Source of the DNA: Wenyingzhuangia heitensis
Lineage (GTDB): Bacteria; Bacteroidota; Bacteroidia; Flavobacteriales; Flavobacteriaceae
Assembly: GCF_011762155.1 (NCBI RefSeq)
Contig: NZ_JAASQL010000001.1
Coordinates: 62,001 to 126,000 of the forward strand
Length of the DNA: 64,000 nt
Direction of reading: 5' to 3'
Under the pieces are notes generated by a model. That model was not told the origin of the DNA, searched no databases, and saw only the letters and a list, made by a program, of their open reading frames with translations. Numbering within the stretch: the first letter of the stretch is position 1; every line of letters begins with the position of its first letter. Made by a program: the position numbers and the translations under genes. Below, piece by piece: positions 45,797 to 55,053 of the stretch.

Positions 45797-47323
45797 ATGG
45801 CATTGCCTATTGTAAACTCAATTATTTCTTGGTTTCTTAAAAAAAGAAAACATCAAGTAGAACTTTTTATAAAATATCCTGTAGAGGTGCAGTTTGAGCA
45901 AATGCTAAAGCTATTAAGAACTGCTACTAATACTGAGTACGGAAAAAGGTATGCGTTTAAAAAAGTGGAAAATTACAAGGATTTCACCACTCAAATCCCC
46001 TTGGTAAACTACGAAGCTTTAAGTCCTTATATTCAAGAACAAAGAACAACTGGTAAAAATATATTGTGGCCTAACAAAATAAAATGGTATGCAAAATCTA
46101 GCGGAACCACCAATTCTAAAAGTAAATTTATTCCTGTTAGTGAAGATGCCATAAAGCTTTGCCACTTTAAAGGAGGAAAAGATATGTTAACCTTATTTTG
46201 TAACAACAATGAGGATGCAAAATTGTTTACAGGAAAGAACCTAAGACTAGGTGGTAGTAGTGCTGTTTATGAAGATAACGATGCCTATTTTGGTGATTTA
46301 TCTGCAATTATTATAGAAAACTTGCCTTTATGGGCAGACATGAGTAGTGCTCCTAAACAAGAAGTCGCTTTAATGTCTGAATGGGAATCTAAAATGGATG
46401 CTATTATAAAAGAAACTGTAGACGAAAATATTACAAGTTTAGCAGGAGTCCCTTCTTGGATGTTAGTTTTATTAGAAAGAGTTTTAAAATATACGGGTAA
46501 AAACAACATTTTAGAAGTATGGCCAAATTTAGAAGTCTACTTTCATGGAGGTGTAAATTTTAACCCTTACAGAGAACAGTATAAAAAACTAATACCTTCT
46601 GATAAGTTTAAATATTACGAAACCTACAATGCCTCCGAAGGTTTTTTTGCTATTCAAGATCAAAACAACAGTGACGAATTGTTATTAATGTTAGACTACG
46701 GTATTTTTTATGAATTCATTCCTATGGATGAATACAAAAGTATTAAATCTAAAGCCATTTCTTTAGCAGATGTAGAGCTCAATAAAAATTATGCACTAGT
46801 TATTACAACCAATGCTGGATTATGGAGATACATTATAGGAGATACCATAAAATTCACCTCTTTAACTCCACACAGAATTAAGATTACAGGAAGAACCAAA
46901 CATTTTATCAATGCTTTTGGAGAAGAATTAATTATTGAAAATGCGGAAGAAGCTTTAAAAATAGCTTGTACAAAAAACAATGCTTTAATTAAAGAATATA
47001 CTGTAGCCCCAATTTTTATGGCAGAGAATGAAAAAGGAAGTCATGAATGGCTAATTGAATTTGAACAAGCCCCTACAAGTCTAGAAAAATTTCAAACAGA
47101 ATTGGATACTGCGTTGCAAAACATCAACTCAGATTATGAAGCAAAAAGGTACAAAGACATTACTTTAACCTTACCATTGATTAGCCTAGCATCTAAAAAC
47201 CAATTTCATTTCTGGTTAAAAAGCAAGAACAAACTAGGTGGACAACATAAAGTTCCTAGACTTTATAATGATAGAAGTTTTATAGATGAGATTAAAGAAT
47301 ATCAGCTAGAACAACAGTGCTAA
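45797..47323 (+). CDS. GH3-like acyl-adenylating enzyme
   Basis: The 508-residue protein resembles the GH3 superfamily of adenylate-forming enzymes, known in plants for joining amino acids to hormones. It has KWYAKSSGTTNSKSKFIPVS (about 95-114), the ATP-binding loop, YNASEGFFAIQD (about 277-288), and ITGRTKHFINAFGEEL (about 362-377). Bacterial members are common in Bacteroidota, and their substrates are unknown. It ends tail to tail with the OlsF-like gene, overlapping by 4 bases, so the two are convergent rather than cotranscribed. Confidence 0.87.
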   Translation: MALPIVNSIISWFLKKRKHQVELFIKYPVEVQFEQMLKLLRTATNTEYGKRYAFKKVENYKDFTTQIPLVNYEALSPYIQEQRTTGKNILWPNKIKWYAKSSGTTNSKSKFIPVSEDAIKLCHFKGGKDMLTLFCNNNEDAKLFTGKNLRLGGSSAVYEDNDAYFGDLSAIIIENLPLWADMSSAPKQEVALMSEWESKMDAIIKETVDENITSLAGVPSWMLVLLERVLKYTGKNNILEVWPNLEVYFHGGVNFNPYREQYKKLIPSDKFKYYETYNASEGFFAIQDQNNSDELLLMLDYGIFYEFIPMDEYKSIKSKAISLADVELNKNYALVITTNAGLWRYIIGDTIKFTSLTPHRIKITGRTKHFINAFGEELIIENAEEALKIACTKNNALIKEYTVAPIFMAENEKGSHEWLIEFEQAPTSLEKFQTELDTALQNINSDYEAKRYKDITLTLPLISLASKNQFHFWLKSKNKLGGQHKVPRLYNDRSFIDEIKEYQLEQQC

Positions 47324-49101
47324 TTTTCTATAACAACATCTTTTAAAATGGGTTCGATAGTATCTCTAGGGATGTCATTAATTTTCATAAAAATCAAAGC
47401 ATCTATCGCATCGTTAAAATCTTGATCTATATTGTAAGCGACAAATTTTGCATTTTGCTTTATATATTGTTTTATCAACACTGGTAAACGCAACTTATCA
47501 CCTTCAACCTCTTTGATCAGCTTGTCTAATTTTTTAACATCTCCATTTATATTATTTTCTACATAAAGTTTTTCACTCGCTGTTAAATCTACTTCAAAGG
47601 GATTTTTAGAGGTGATAAAATGTTTTACTTCTGCATTGCTATAATATTTATCTAGAAAATACATCAACATAGATTTAGAATACTCTGTAAATAAATTACT
47701 GATAGTAGCACCTCCCATTAAGTATTTGTATTGAGGATATTTTACCGTAACAGCTGCTATTCCTCTCCACAACAAAAATAAAGGCATAGGCTTTTGTTGA
47801 AATTCTGGTACAATAAACGCTCTACCCATCTCAATAGTCTCTGGTAGTTTTTCATTCATTTCTGATGAAAAATTAAAAAAGTTAGCAACATAAAAACTCT
47901 TAAAACCCCCACTTTTAAATATTTCTTGTCCTAACCCCATACGGTAAGCACCTACAAACTTTTCTTCTTCTTTATTCCACAAAATTAAATGATGATAATA
48001 ATCGTCATATTTATCTGTATCACATTTCTTATTTGTTCCTTCTCCAATTAATCTAAAAGTTATTTCTCTAAGTCTACCTATCTCTTCCATTAAATTGGGA
48101 ATATGATTTGCTTTGGTAAAAAAGACCTCATACTCATTAGAAACAAACAATCTTTTTTTCTGTTCTCTAATTGTATTAATTTCTTTACAAATATCTTTTT
48201 GGTTTTTAGGCAAAGCAACCTGTTTTACTCTTTTCTTTAAACGTTTTCGATATTGTTTTACCAATTTCTTTTTTCGCAGAAAGGACTTAGACAATAAATA
48301 GGTTTTTTCTCTTAAAAAGTTATTTAAAACGTTTAAATCATCTATTTTTTGAATCTCCTTTTCTTTTATAGGATCTCCAATTTTAATATGAATGACTTGT
48401 CTTTTCTTATTGTTAAGTTCTGACGGTAATTTTAAAGTTCTTAACACTGGATTAATCTTAGACAAAAAATAAAAGAGCCTGCTATTTTTAGCATGAAAGT
48501 AAACAGGAATTACAGGAACATTTGCTTTTTTAATCAATTTAACAGCTCCTTCTTCCCAAGTTTTATCTACATAAATATTTCTTTCTTTAAGCGTAGAAAC
48601 TTCTCCTGCAGGAAAAATCCCTAAAGGTTTTCCTTCTTTTAAATGTTTTAAAGATGTAATTAATCCTTTAACACTAGATTGATCATCTTTTCGATCATCA
48701 AAAGGATTCACTGGTAAAATATAAGGTGCTACGGGTGCCTGTTTTTGTAATAAAAAATTGGCAATTACTTTGTAGTCATCTCTTCGTTCTAAAATGTTTT
48801 TTAAAAGTAAAACACCATCTATTCCTCCTAATGGATGGTTAGATATTGTGATAAAAGCTCCTTCTTTTGGTATTTTATCTAAATCTGATTGAGAAACATG
48901 AAACCTTATTTCATATTCATTTAAGAGTCCATTTAGATAGGGCAAAATAGGTTTGTGTTTGTAAGTATCATACACTCTATTTGCTTTGTTTAGCTGTGTA
49001 ATAAATAATAAAAACTTACCTACTAAAAAACCCACCACAGGAATTTTATCAAGCTTTAATAAAGCAGCAAAATCTTTAGAACTCACTAACGACATAATCA
49101 A
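47320..49101 (-). CDS. Two-domain acyltransferase, OlsF-like (amino-acid lipid synthesis)
   Basis: The 593-residue protein joins a PlsC-type O-acyltransferase domain (about 60-290; NHPLGGID at 88-95 and FPAGEVS at 163-169) to a hemolysin/OlsB-like GNAT N-acyltransferase domain (about 310-590; YRMGLGQEIFKSGGF, ETIEMGRAFI). OlsF proteins of this layout make ornithine lipids from ornithine and two acyl groups; related Bacteroidota enzymes make glycine lipids. It should act at the inner membrane face. The start is M1 at 49101 or M3 at 49095. Substrate amino acid not shown by sequence. Confidence 0.82.
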   Translation of the reverse strand: MIMSLVSSKDFAALLKLDKIPVVGFLVGKFLLFITQLNKANRVYDTYKHKPILPYLNGLLNEYEIRFHVSQSDLDKIPKEGAFITISNHPLGGIDGVLLLKNILERRDDYKVIANFLLQKQAPVAPYILPVNPFDDRKDDQSSVKGLITSLKHLKEGKPLGIFPAGEVSTLKERNIYVDKTWEEGAVKLIKKANVPVIPVYFHAKNSRLFYFLSKINPVLRTLKLPSELNNKKRQVIHIKIGDPIKEKEIQKIDDLNVLNNFLREKTYLLSKSFLRKKKLVKQYRKRLKKRVKQVALPKNQKDICKEINTIREQKKRLFVSNEYEVFFTKANHIPNLMEEIGRLREITFRLIGEGTNKKCDTDKYDDYYHHLILWNKEEEKFVGAYRMGLGQEIFKSGGFKSFYVANFFNFSSEMNEKLPETIEMGRAFIVPEFQQKPMPLFLLWRGIAAVTVKYPQYKYLMGGATISNLFTEYSKSMLMYFLDKYYSNAEVKHFITSKNPFEVDLTASEKLYVENNINGDVKKLDKLIKEVEGDKLRLPVLIKQYIKQNAKFVAYNIDQDFNDAIDALIFMKINDIPRDTIEPILKDVVIEN

Positions 49102-49131
49102 ACTATTAATTCATAGCCTGCAAGAATAAAA

Positions 49132-49160
49132 AAAAACTTTCAGCTTAGCTGAAAGTTTTT
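49132..49160 (-). terminator. Intrinsic terminator of the gldKLMN operon
   Basis: Arms AAAAACTTTCAGC at 49132-49144 and GCTGAAAGTTTTT at 49148-49160 with a TTA loop, 28 bases past the gldN stop and before the OlsF-like gene. Confidence 0.9.
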
Positions 49161-49187
49161 CTTATCTAAATATTAATAAATTGTAAT

Positions 49188-50099
49188 CTAATAAGTCCAC
49201 ATATCGGATTCTAGATTTCTAATTTCTTCTTTAATTTTTTCAGCTTCTCTTAATTGGAATAAAGAATTACCTCTTATATATTCGTTAATACTTCTATTTC
49301 CAAACATATTTTCTTCTTTGGTAATCACAGATGAAAATGCTCGAGTATTAAGTATATAATCATAAGATTCTACATGTGCTGCAAATCCATTTTTAGTAGG
49401 GTGTGAATTGTGTAATACAAATCTTGCATCAGGATAAAACACCCAAAACACAGGATAAAAAGCATCGTCTACAATATCATCTCTACCAATAGTTTGTACA
49501 TCTGGAGCCATAGGTGCAATTGCTAACAAACGATAATTCATTTGACCAGACATTTTATTGAAGTACCAAATTCCTTTTATTTGATAAGCTTGAATATCTT
49601 GAGCTTTGATAAAGTTTTTATCAATATATTCATCAATATTAGTTTCTCCTTGATTTAACATATCATAACCATAACTAGCTGTATCTATTCTAACTAGTTT
49701 TTTTTCAATTTCTGAAACTGGTAACTTATTAATAAACTGAGAGTCTTCATAAACTTCAGTTATTTTTCCTGTTCTAATGTTTTCTAGCAAAGTGGTAAAC
49801 AAAGATTTTGTATTGGCTAATACATTTTCTTCATTAGTAGGGTAATACAATCTATAATTTTGTTTTTGATACAGATCAATAGTTTCCCACACTACTTTAG
49901 ACCATAAAATATCACGCTCATCCACATATTCATAAGGTAATGGTTTATCTTGATCTAAACGTATTCTTTCATCGGATTTTACTCCAATTTCAGATACCTT
50001 TTTGGCATTTAACAAACCGTAGTTTGATTGTGAAAAGGCTATTAAAGTTGTTGTAAAAAACAAAATTAAAAATGCACTAACTGTTTTATAATTCTTCAT
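49188..50099 (-). CDS. gldN: Gliding motility/type IX secretion protein GldN
   Basis: The 303-residue protein has a signal peptide (MKNYKTVSAFLILFFTTTLIAFSQ) and the GldN/PorN body with DERDILWSKVVWETIDLYQKQN (split) and VFWVFYPDARFVLHNSHPTK. GldN pairs with the outer-membrane lipoprotein GldK to form the periplasmic ring of the type IX secretion system. It is the last gene of gldK-L-M-N, 8 bases after gldM. Length is typical of the flavobacterial form. Confidence 0.96.
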   Translation of the reverse strand: MKNYKTVSAFLILFFTTTLIAFSQSNYGLLNAKKVSEIGVKSDERIRLDQDKPLPYEYVDERDILWSKVVWETIDLYQKQNYRLYYPTNEENVLANTKSLFTTLLENIRTGKITEVYEDSQFINKLPVSEIEKKLVRIDTASYGYDMLNQGETNIDEYIDKNFIKAQDIQAYQIKGIWYFNKMSGQMNYRLLAIAPMAPDVQTIGRDDIVDDAFYPVFWVFYPDARFVLHNSHPTKNGFAAHVESYDYILNTRAFSSVITKEENMFGNRSINEYIRGNSLFQLREAEKIKEEIRNLESDMWTY

Positions 50100-50107
50100 T
50101 CTAGTTC

Positions 50108-51670
50108 TTAATTAGAAATTTCTACACTAATAGGTAATACTTCTTTAAGTTTATAAGATGAATTTCCTATAATACTTGCTCTAATACCAAAGATAGTAAC
50201 AATATCTCCTCTTTTTGCAGAAGCAATAGCTTTTTGCGCTTGAGAGTTCATTCTATTTCCGTTTACTATTACAGTAGTTTTACCAGGAACTTTTACTTTA
50301 AAGCTTAATACTTTTAAATTTAAATCGAATACAAAATCTGGTAAAGCAGCTGCTATAGAAGATTTTGCTAAACTTGTTTTAGGCATAGTTATAGAACCAA
50401 ACTCTCCCCTAATACTAGCCATTGCTTGTGGTACATCTTTAATTCTAAAAGTTACAGGAGGAGATTTAATAGTCTCACCAGAATCCGTTGTTCCTGTAAC
50501 GTTAATATTTACTGTAGTACCAGTACCAGGTTTTAACATATAGCTAGAACCTCCTTTTTTAACCAGTCCTGAAGCACTTGCTTTTATCTTTGTAGGACTA
50601 ATTCCCGGCATTGAAATGGTAATAGGATTTTCTAAACCTCTATAAACTACATTCATTTTATCTGCCGACACATTTGCTTGATTAGAACCTGCCACTACAG
50701 AATAATTTCCGTTTACAGGTACTACTACTGATTTTCCATTTTCTACAAATGTAAAACTACCTACAATTGGTCTATCTCCTACAGCACCTGCTTTAAACTT
50801 ATAAACTATTTTACCGTCTTCAAAGTTCTTAGGGTTCTTTAAATCTATTTTTGTACCATTAATTTTAACTTCATTAGGTACTTTTGTATCATCTTTACTT
50901 GCTAAAAACACAGTTGCTTCTACATTGTCACCTGGACTAAACGTATTTTTATTTAATTTAACAAAAGCTTCTAAGTTATTAGCTGATGTAGCCTTTTTTA
51001 AACGTCCAGAAATAAAACCACTTAAAGTTTCATTTTCAACACTTAGCACTACATTTTCCATGCTAGACAAAACGGCTAAAGATCCAATAGAAGGCAAACC
51101 GTAAAAGTTATAATTTAACCAAGGTATTTTTGCTCCGTCTACTTTTGTTCCTTCTGTATTAAAACTTGTCTCTAACTGGTTTTTTACTGCACTATTGTTA
51201 CCCACTAACTGTAACATCCCTATTTTGTAGTTGGTTACCGTTTCTATAAACTTTTTTCCTGCTTTAGAAGTTCCACTACCGCTAAACAAATAGTTGTCTA
51301 AAACTTCGCTTTTATCCATATTTGCAGCTGGTAACTTACCAGTATCTTCATCTAACTCTACCGAGTTAATAATTTTAGTTTTTAAAATATTTAATTCTGT
51401 TACCAGGCTCTCAGACAATTCTCTTACTTTTTGTCCTGTATTGTACAAGTCTTCGTATTGAGCTGGGTTTTCTTTACTTAATGTTTTAAGTTCCGACAGA
51501 ATTTCTTTATTCTTTTCTACACTTGTCTCAATAGTCTTTTCAGAGCTATCAAACAATTTAGAAAAGGCCTCCATTACTTCTGATGATACGTTTAATGCTA
51601 ACATTGCCATTAACACCAAATACATCAGATTTATCATTTTCTGCCTTGGGCTTAATTTTGCTGCTGCCAT
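50108..51670 (-). CDS. gldM: Gliding motility/type IX secretion motor protein GldM
   Basis: The 520-residue protein has the GldM N-terminus (KLSPRQKMINLMYLVLMAMLALNVS), with one membrane helix that joins the GldL helices, then the long periplasmic part with four beta-rich domains typical of GldM/PorM. GldL and GldM form the proton-driven motor that powers gliding and secretion. The segment ending in KEVLPISVEIS closes the last domain. It is 42 bases after gldL and 8 before gldN. Length matches the family. Confidence 0.97.
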   Translation of the reverse strand: MAAAKLSPRQKMINLMYLVLMAMLALNVSSEVMEAFSKLFDSSEKTIETSVEKNKEILSELKTLSKENPAQYEDLYNTGQKVRELSESLVTELNILKTKIINSVELDEDTGKLPAANMDKSEVLDNYLFSGSGTSKAGKKFIETVTNYKIGMLQLVGNNSAVKNQLETSFNTEGTKVDGAKIPWLNYNFYGLPSIGSLAVLSSMENVVLSVENETLSGFISGRLKKATSANNLEAFVKLNKNTFSPGDNVEATVFLASKDDTKVPNEVKINGTKIDLKNPKNFEDGKIVYKFKAGAVGDRPIVGSFTFVENGKSVVVPVNGNYSVVAGSNQANVSADKMNVVYRGLENPITISMPGISPTKIKASASGLVKKGGSSYMLKPGTGTTVNINVTGTTDSGETIKSPPVTFRIKDVPQAMASIRGEFGSITMPKTSLAKSSIAAALPDFVFDLNLKVLSFKVKVPGKTTVIVNGNRMNSQAQKAIASAKRGDIVTIFGIRASIIGNSSYKLKEVLPISVEISN

Positions 51671-51711
51671 AAAGTTTAGTTTTTAAGTGATTACTAGTTT
51701 ATATGCAGAAA

Positions 51712-52374
51712 CTACTTATTTCCCATTGCGCTTAACATACCACCATAAACATTGTTTAATGAAGCTATATTTTTAGATAATGTTTCCATTTGTTTGGTTA
51801 ATTCCTCAGATTTTTCTGATACAGAACTCACTAATTTAGATTGATTATTTAGCACTTCCATTTGAGCAGTCTGAACTTTAGTCATACTGTCTTCTTGTGT
51901 AGCGTACATAGAATTAATTTTCTCTAAATGATTTGCTGCTGAATTAATTTCTTTGTTATACTTACTAGTATCTGCAACAGAACCAGAACTTTCACCTATT
52001 TGCTTTGCAGCATTAGATAGATTATTCATACTTGTAGTTAACTTATTGATCACATTCGCATCTAAATTAGAAGCCGCTAACATTTCATCAATTTTTTTAG
52101 TCAAAACTCCTTCTGGACTTTCTTTTTCTTTTTTTGATCCTATTACTCCTCCTGCTAATTCTGGATATACCAATGCCCAATCTAACTCTTCTTGGGGTAA
52201 AGGCTCAAATGCAGACAATAAGAAAATTAACGCTTCCGTTCCCAAACCTACAATCAACATTAAGTTTGCGTTTGGCAAGTGAATAATTTTAAATAAAGCT
52301 CCTATAATTACAATAGCCCCTCCAATACCATAGGCCATTGCCATAAACTTTTTAAATCCTTTTGAATGTAACAT
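51712..52374 (-). CDS. gldL: Gliding motility/type IX secretion motor protein GldL
   Basis: The 220-residue protein has two N-terminal membrane helices (AYGIGGAIVIIGALFKIIHL and LMLIVGLGTEALIFLLSAF), with Glu47 in the second helix, the conserved acidic residue thought to carry protons in the motor. The rest is a coiled-coil-like cytoplasmic tail. It forms a 5:2 motor with GldM in characterised species. It lies between gldK and gldM on the same strand with short gaps. Confidence 0.97.
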   Translation of the reverse strand: MLHSKGFKKFMAMAYGIGGAIVIIGALFKIIHLPNANLMLIVGLGTEALIFLLSAFEPLPQEELDWALVYPELAGGVIGSKKEKESPEGVLTKKIDEMLAASNLDANVINKLTTSMNNLSNAAKQIGESSGSVADTSKYNKEINSAANHLEKINSMYATQEDSMTKVQTAQMEVLNNQSKLVSSVSEKSEELTKQMETLSKNIASLNNVYGGMLSAMGNK

Positions 52375-52405
52375 AGTCAGTATAAATTAATTTAATCTGT
52401 AATTT

Positions 52406-53794
52406 TTAATAGTTTAATCCTCCCCATCTAGCTTCACCTAAATAGTCTTGTACAGTTCTAAAACCAATATATGATTTTGCTGAATCTGCATATTCATAAT
52501 CTTGGGTACTTACTTCTAAAAAGTAAGCAATGTCTTTCCAAGATCCTCCTCTAATAATTTTTCTTTTATTAGTGGGATCGTCTACATCAATATTTAAAGA
52601 TGAGGTTACATAAGATGCTGATATATTATAAGCGGTAGATGTCCACTCTGATACGTTACCAGACATGTTGTACAATCCATAATCATTTGCTTGAAACGAT
52701 AAGGCTTCTACTGTATAGGTAAATCCATCGGCTGCTAAGTTGTTTCTTTTAGGTCTAAAATTGGCTAAATAATAACCATATCTATCAGTAACATAAGGAC
52801 CTCCCCATGGATACTTTCCGTTTTCTATTCCCCCTCTTGCTGCAAACTCCCACTCAGCCTCTGTAGGCAATCTAAAATCTGGTGTTTGTACTCCAGCTCC
52901 TATAGCTCTAAGGTAATCGTTTTTCTTTTTTGTTCTCCAATTACAAAATGCTTTTGCCTGATTCCAACTTACTCCAACTACAGGATACTCTTCATAAGCA
53001 GTGTGCCAAAAATAATTTCTTACCATCACATCGTTATGAGAGTATGCAAAATCTTTAGCCCAAACAGTAGTATCTGGATATACGTTGATATCTACCTCTG
53101 CGTATTGATTTTTTTTAGAAACGTTCATCACGTTACTTTTATGTTTAGATAAGTAAGAATATTTCAACAATTCTACATCAAAAACTCTTACATTTCCGTT
53201 GTCTTCTGCCGGTAAATATACTTGATCCATTACCTCTGCATATTCTTCATCGGGAAACTCGTCGGCTCTCCAGAACAAGGGTACACTCCAATTTAAAGGC
53301 ATGCTTCCTTTTTGATTAGAATTTATAGAACCATAAGTTTTAATCATATATTTTTGATAAGGTGTATACTTATCTTCATCTTCTGGATTGTCTAATTTTT
53401 GTTCTATAAATTTATAATCTGAAATACTAAAATTATTGTTTTTTTTATCAGATGTACTTACTATAGATTCTGCGTAATTAGCCAATTCGGTTCTTACGAT
53501 TGAATCTCTAACCCAATACACAAATTCTTTATACTCACTGTTTGTTATTTCAGTGTCGTCCATAAAGAATTCCTTAACAGATACAGATCTTGGAGGCACT
53601 TCAAATCCTCCCCATCTATTTTCTTCTGTTTTACCCATCGTAAAAGAACCACCAGGTACCAAAACCATTCCGAATGGTTTTTCTGAAAACCATGCAGTTT
53701 CAGATTTTGAACCTACAAGCTCTCCACGATCTCCAAAACCTCCACAACCAACTAGTGTGGCTATTACTAAGGAAAAGAACAGTATTTTCTTCAT
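52406..53794 (-). CDS. gldK: Gliding motility lipoprotein GldK
   Basis: The 462-residue protein is a lipoprotein: the lipobox LVGC places the lipidated Cys17. The body has the formylglycine-generating/sulfatase-modifying fold (MVLVPGGSFTMG, DTEITNSEYKEF, LPTEAEWEFAARGG, GNVSEWT, IRGGSWKDIA), used here as a structural part of the type IX secretion ring with GldN. It is the first gene of the gldKLMN operon and lies 97 bases from the arginase-fold gene upstream. Length is standard. Confidence 0.97.
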   Translation of the reverse strand: MKKILFFSLVIATLVGCGGFGDRGELVGSKSETAWFSEKPFGMVLVPGGSFTMGKTEENRWGGFEVPPRSVSVKEFFMDDTEITNSEYKEFVYWVRDSIVRTELANYAESIVSTSDKKNNNFSISDYKFIEQKLDNPEDEDKYTPYQKYMIKTYGSINSNQKGSMPLNWSVPLFWRADEFPDEEYAEVMDQVYLPAEDNGNVRVFDVELLKYSYLSKHKSNVMNVSKKNQYAEVDINVYPDTTVWAKDFAYSHNDVMVRNYFWHTAYEEYPVVGVSWNQAKAFCNWRTKKKNDYLRAIGAGVQTPDFRLPTEAEWEFAARGGIENGKYPWGGPYVTDRYGYYLANFRPKRNNLAADGFTYTVEALSFQANDYGLYNMSGNVSEWTSTAYNISASYVTSSLNIDVDDPTNKRKIIRGGSWKDIAYFLEVSTQDYEYADSAKSYIGFRTVQDYLGEARWGGLNY

Positions 53795-53891
53795 ATTATA
53801 TTGTTATCTCTTTGTGTATAGAATTTGGTAAACTTAGAAAAAAAATCTAAACCTACAATGAAACTCTACACCATATTACACTCCTATTAAA

Positions 53892-55046
53892 CTAAGTTAA
53901 TTTTCTATTTACATTAAACCATCTTTCTGGTATATTTTGTTCTATCGCTTTTAGATAATCGTCGTAAGAACAAGGCACCAAAACGTGCCTTTTATATCTA
54001 CTCATCGTAGGAACGTCAACTTGCATCCACCAACGCTGACTCTTATCACTTTGATAAAAAGTAATAACATTTCCTTCAAACGGAACCAAGTATTTTAAAT
54101 AATTTTCTTTAGAACCATATGGATAATCATTCGTTCTTAGCGAAAACCCTTCTATAAAGTACCAAATCATTTGAGAAATCAACTTACTTGTTTGATTATT
54201 GACATCAAATATTTTATTGTACTCATAAATTCCAAAAGAGGTTACTTTATCACTTATTCCTGCATATCTAGACAAAGCACATATCGCATCTCCCTTTAAT
54301 CCATTTGGGTTTGCATTCCCATTTGCAGGAGCTACACTAGACCTAACAACTCCCATGTCTATGGCAACAATATCGGCATCTCTCATCACAGGTTCTGCAA
54401 TAGAAATATCATTTAGAGCTCCTACTCTAAACGATTCAAAATTTAAACTTTCTATCAAAGATATTTCTTCTTGAGAATTGTAGTAAGTCTGATATCCTAA
54501 ATTTGCGTAATTGAACAAATTACAAGGCTCCTCTAAAATAATTTTACTTAAATAGGAATTAGAGTTTAATGTATCCTCTATATCTCCAAAATTAAACTTT
54601 GGACTAGCAACTGCTAAATTAACCGTTTGATCTAGTTGATTATACCCTCTATAATTTGCATAAATCAAATCTTGACCTCCTCCTATAATAACAGGAAGTA
54701 TGTTCTGTTTTACTAAAAAAGCAACTGTTTCCTGAACCGCATAATAGGTATCTGAAACACTATTCCCTTCATTAATACTTCCTAAATCTGCTATAGAAAC
54801 ATTCCAATTCCCTATACAAAGTTTGTATAATTCTTTACGAATTCCATCTGCACCAATAGCTGTTTCATTATTTCCAATAGCATTTCTTCCTTCTCTAACA
54901 TCAAAAACAGCCAAACCAATGTTTTCTAAATCAGGAAAACCTTGCTCTTTTGTATGTTTGTGTACTTGATGTCCAATCTGATTACTAGAACCCTGATTTT
55001 GATCAAAAACATCTTTAGATATTGGAATAAAAAACTCTTGAATCAT
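53892..55046 (-). CDS. Arginase/formimidoylglutamase-fold protein lacking metal ligands
   Basis: The 384-residue protein has the ureohydrolase fold: FDVREGRNAIGN, GADGIRKELYK, VIIGGGQDLIYA and MRDADIVAIDMGVVRSS. In active enzymes the metal site uses GGDH or GGGHD, DAHFD, and DxDxxDP. Here Gln125 replaces the His in GGGQD (122-126), AVASPKF (145-151) replaces the DAHFD segment, and Asp230-Met-Gly replaces DxD. It is therefore probably not a metal-dependent hydrolase. It is often annotated as HutG in flavobacteria. It lies between topA (8 bases) and gldK (97 bases) on the same strand, which is the common order in this family. Confidence 0.8.
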   Translation of the reverse strand: MIQEFFIPISKDVFDQNQGSSNQIGHQVHKHTKEQGFPDLENIGLAVFDVREGRNAIGNNETAIGADGIRKELYKLCIGNWNVSIADLGSINEGNSVSDTYYAVQETVAFLVKQNILPVIIGGGQDLIYANYRGYNQLDQTVNLAVASPKFNFGDIEDTLNSNSYLSKIILEEPCNLFNYANLGYQTYYNSQEEISLIESLNFESFRVGALNDISIAEPVMRDADIVAIDMGVVRSSVAPANGNANPNGLKGDAICALSRYAGISDKVTSFGIYEYNKIFDVNNQTSKLISQMIWYFIEGFSLRTNDYPYGSKENYLKYLVPFEGNVITFYQSDKSQRWWMQVDVPTMSRYKRHVLVPCSYDDYLKAIEQNIPERWFNVNRKLT

Positions 55047-55053
55047 AGCCTAA

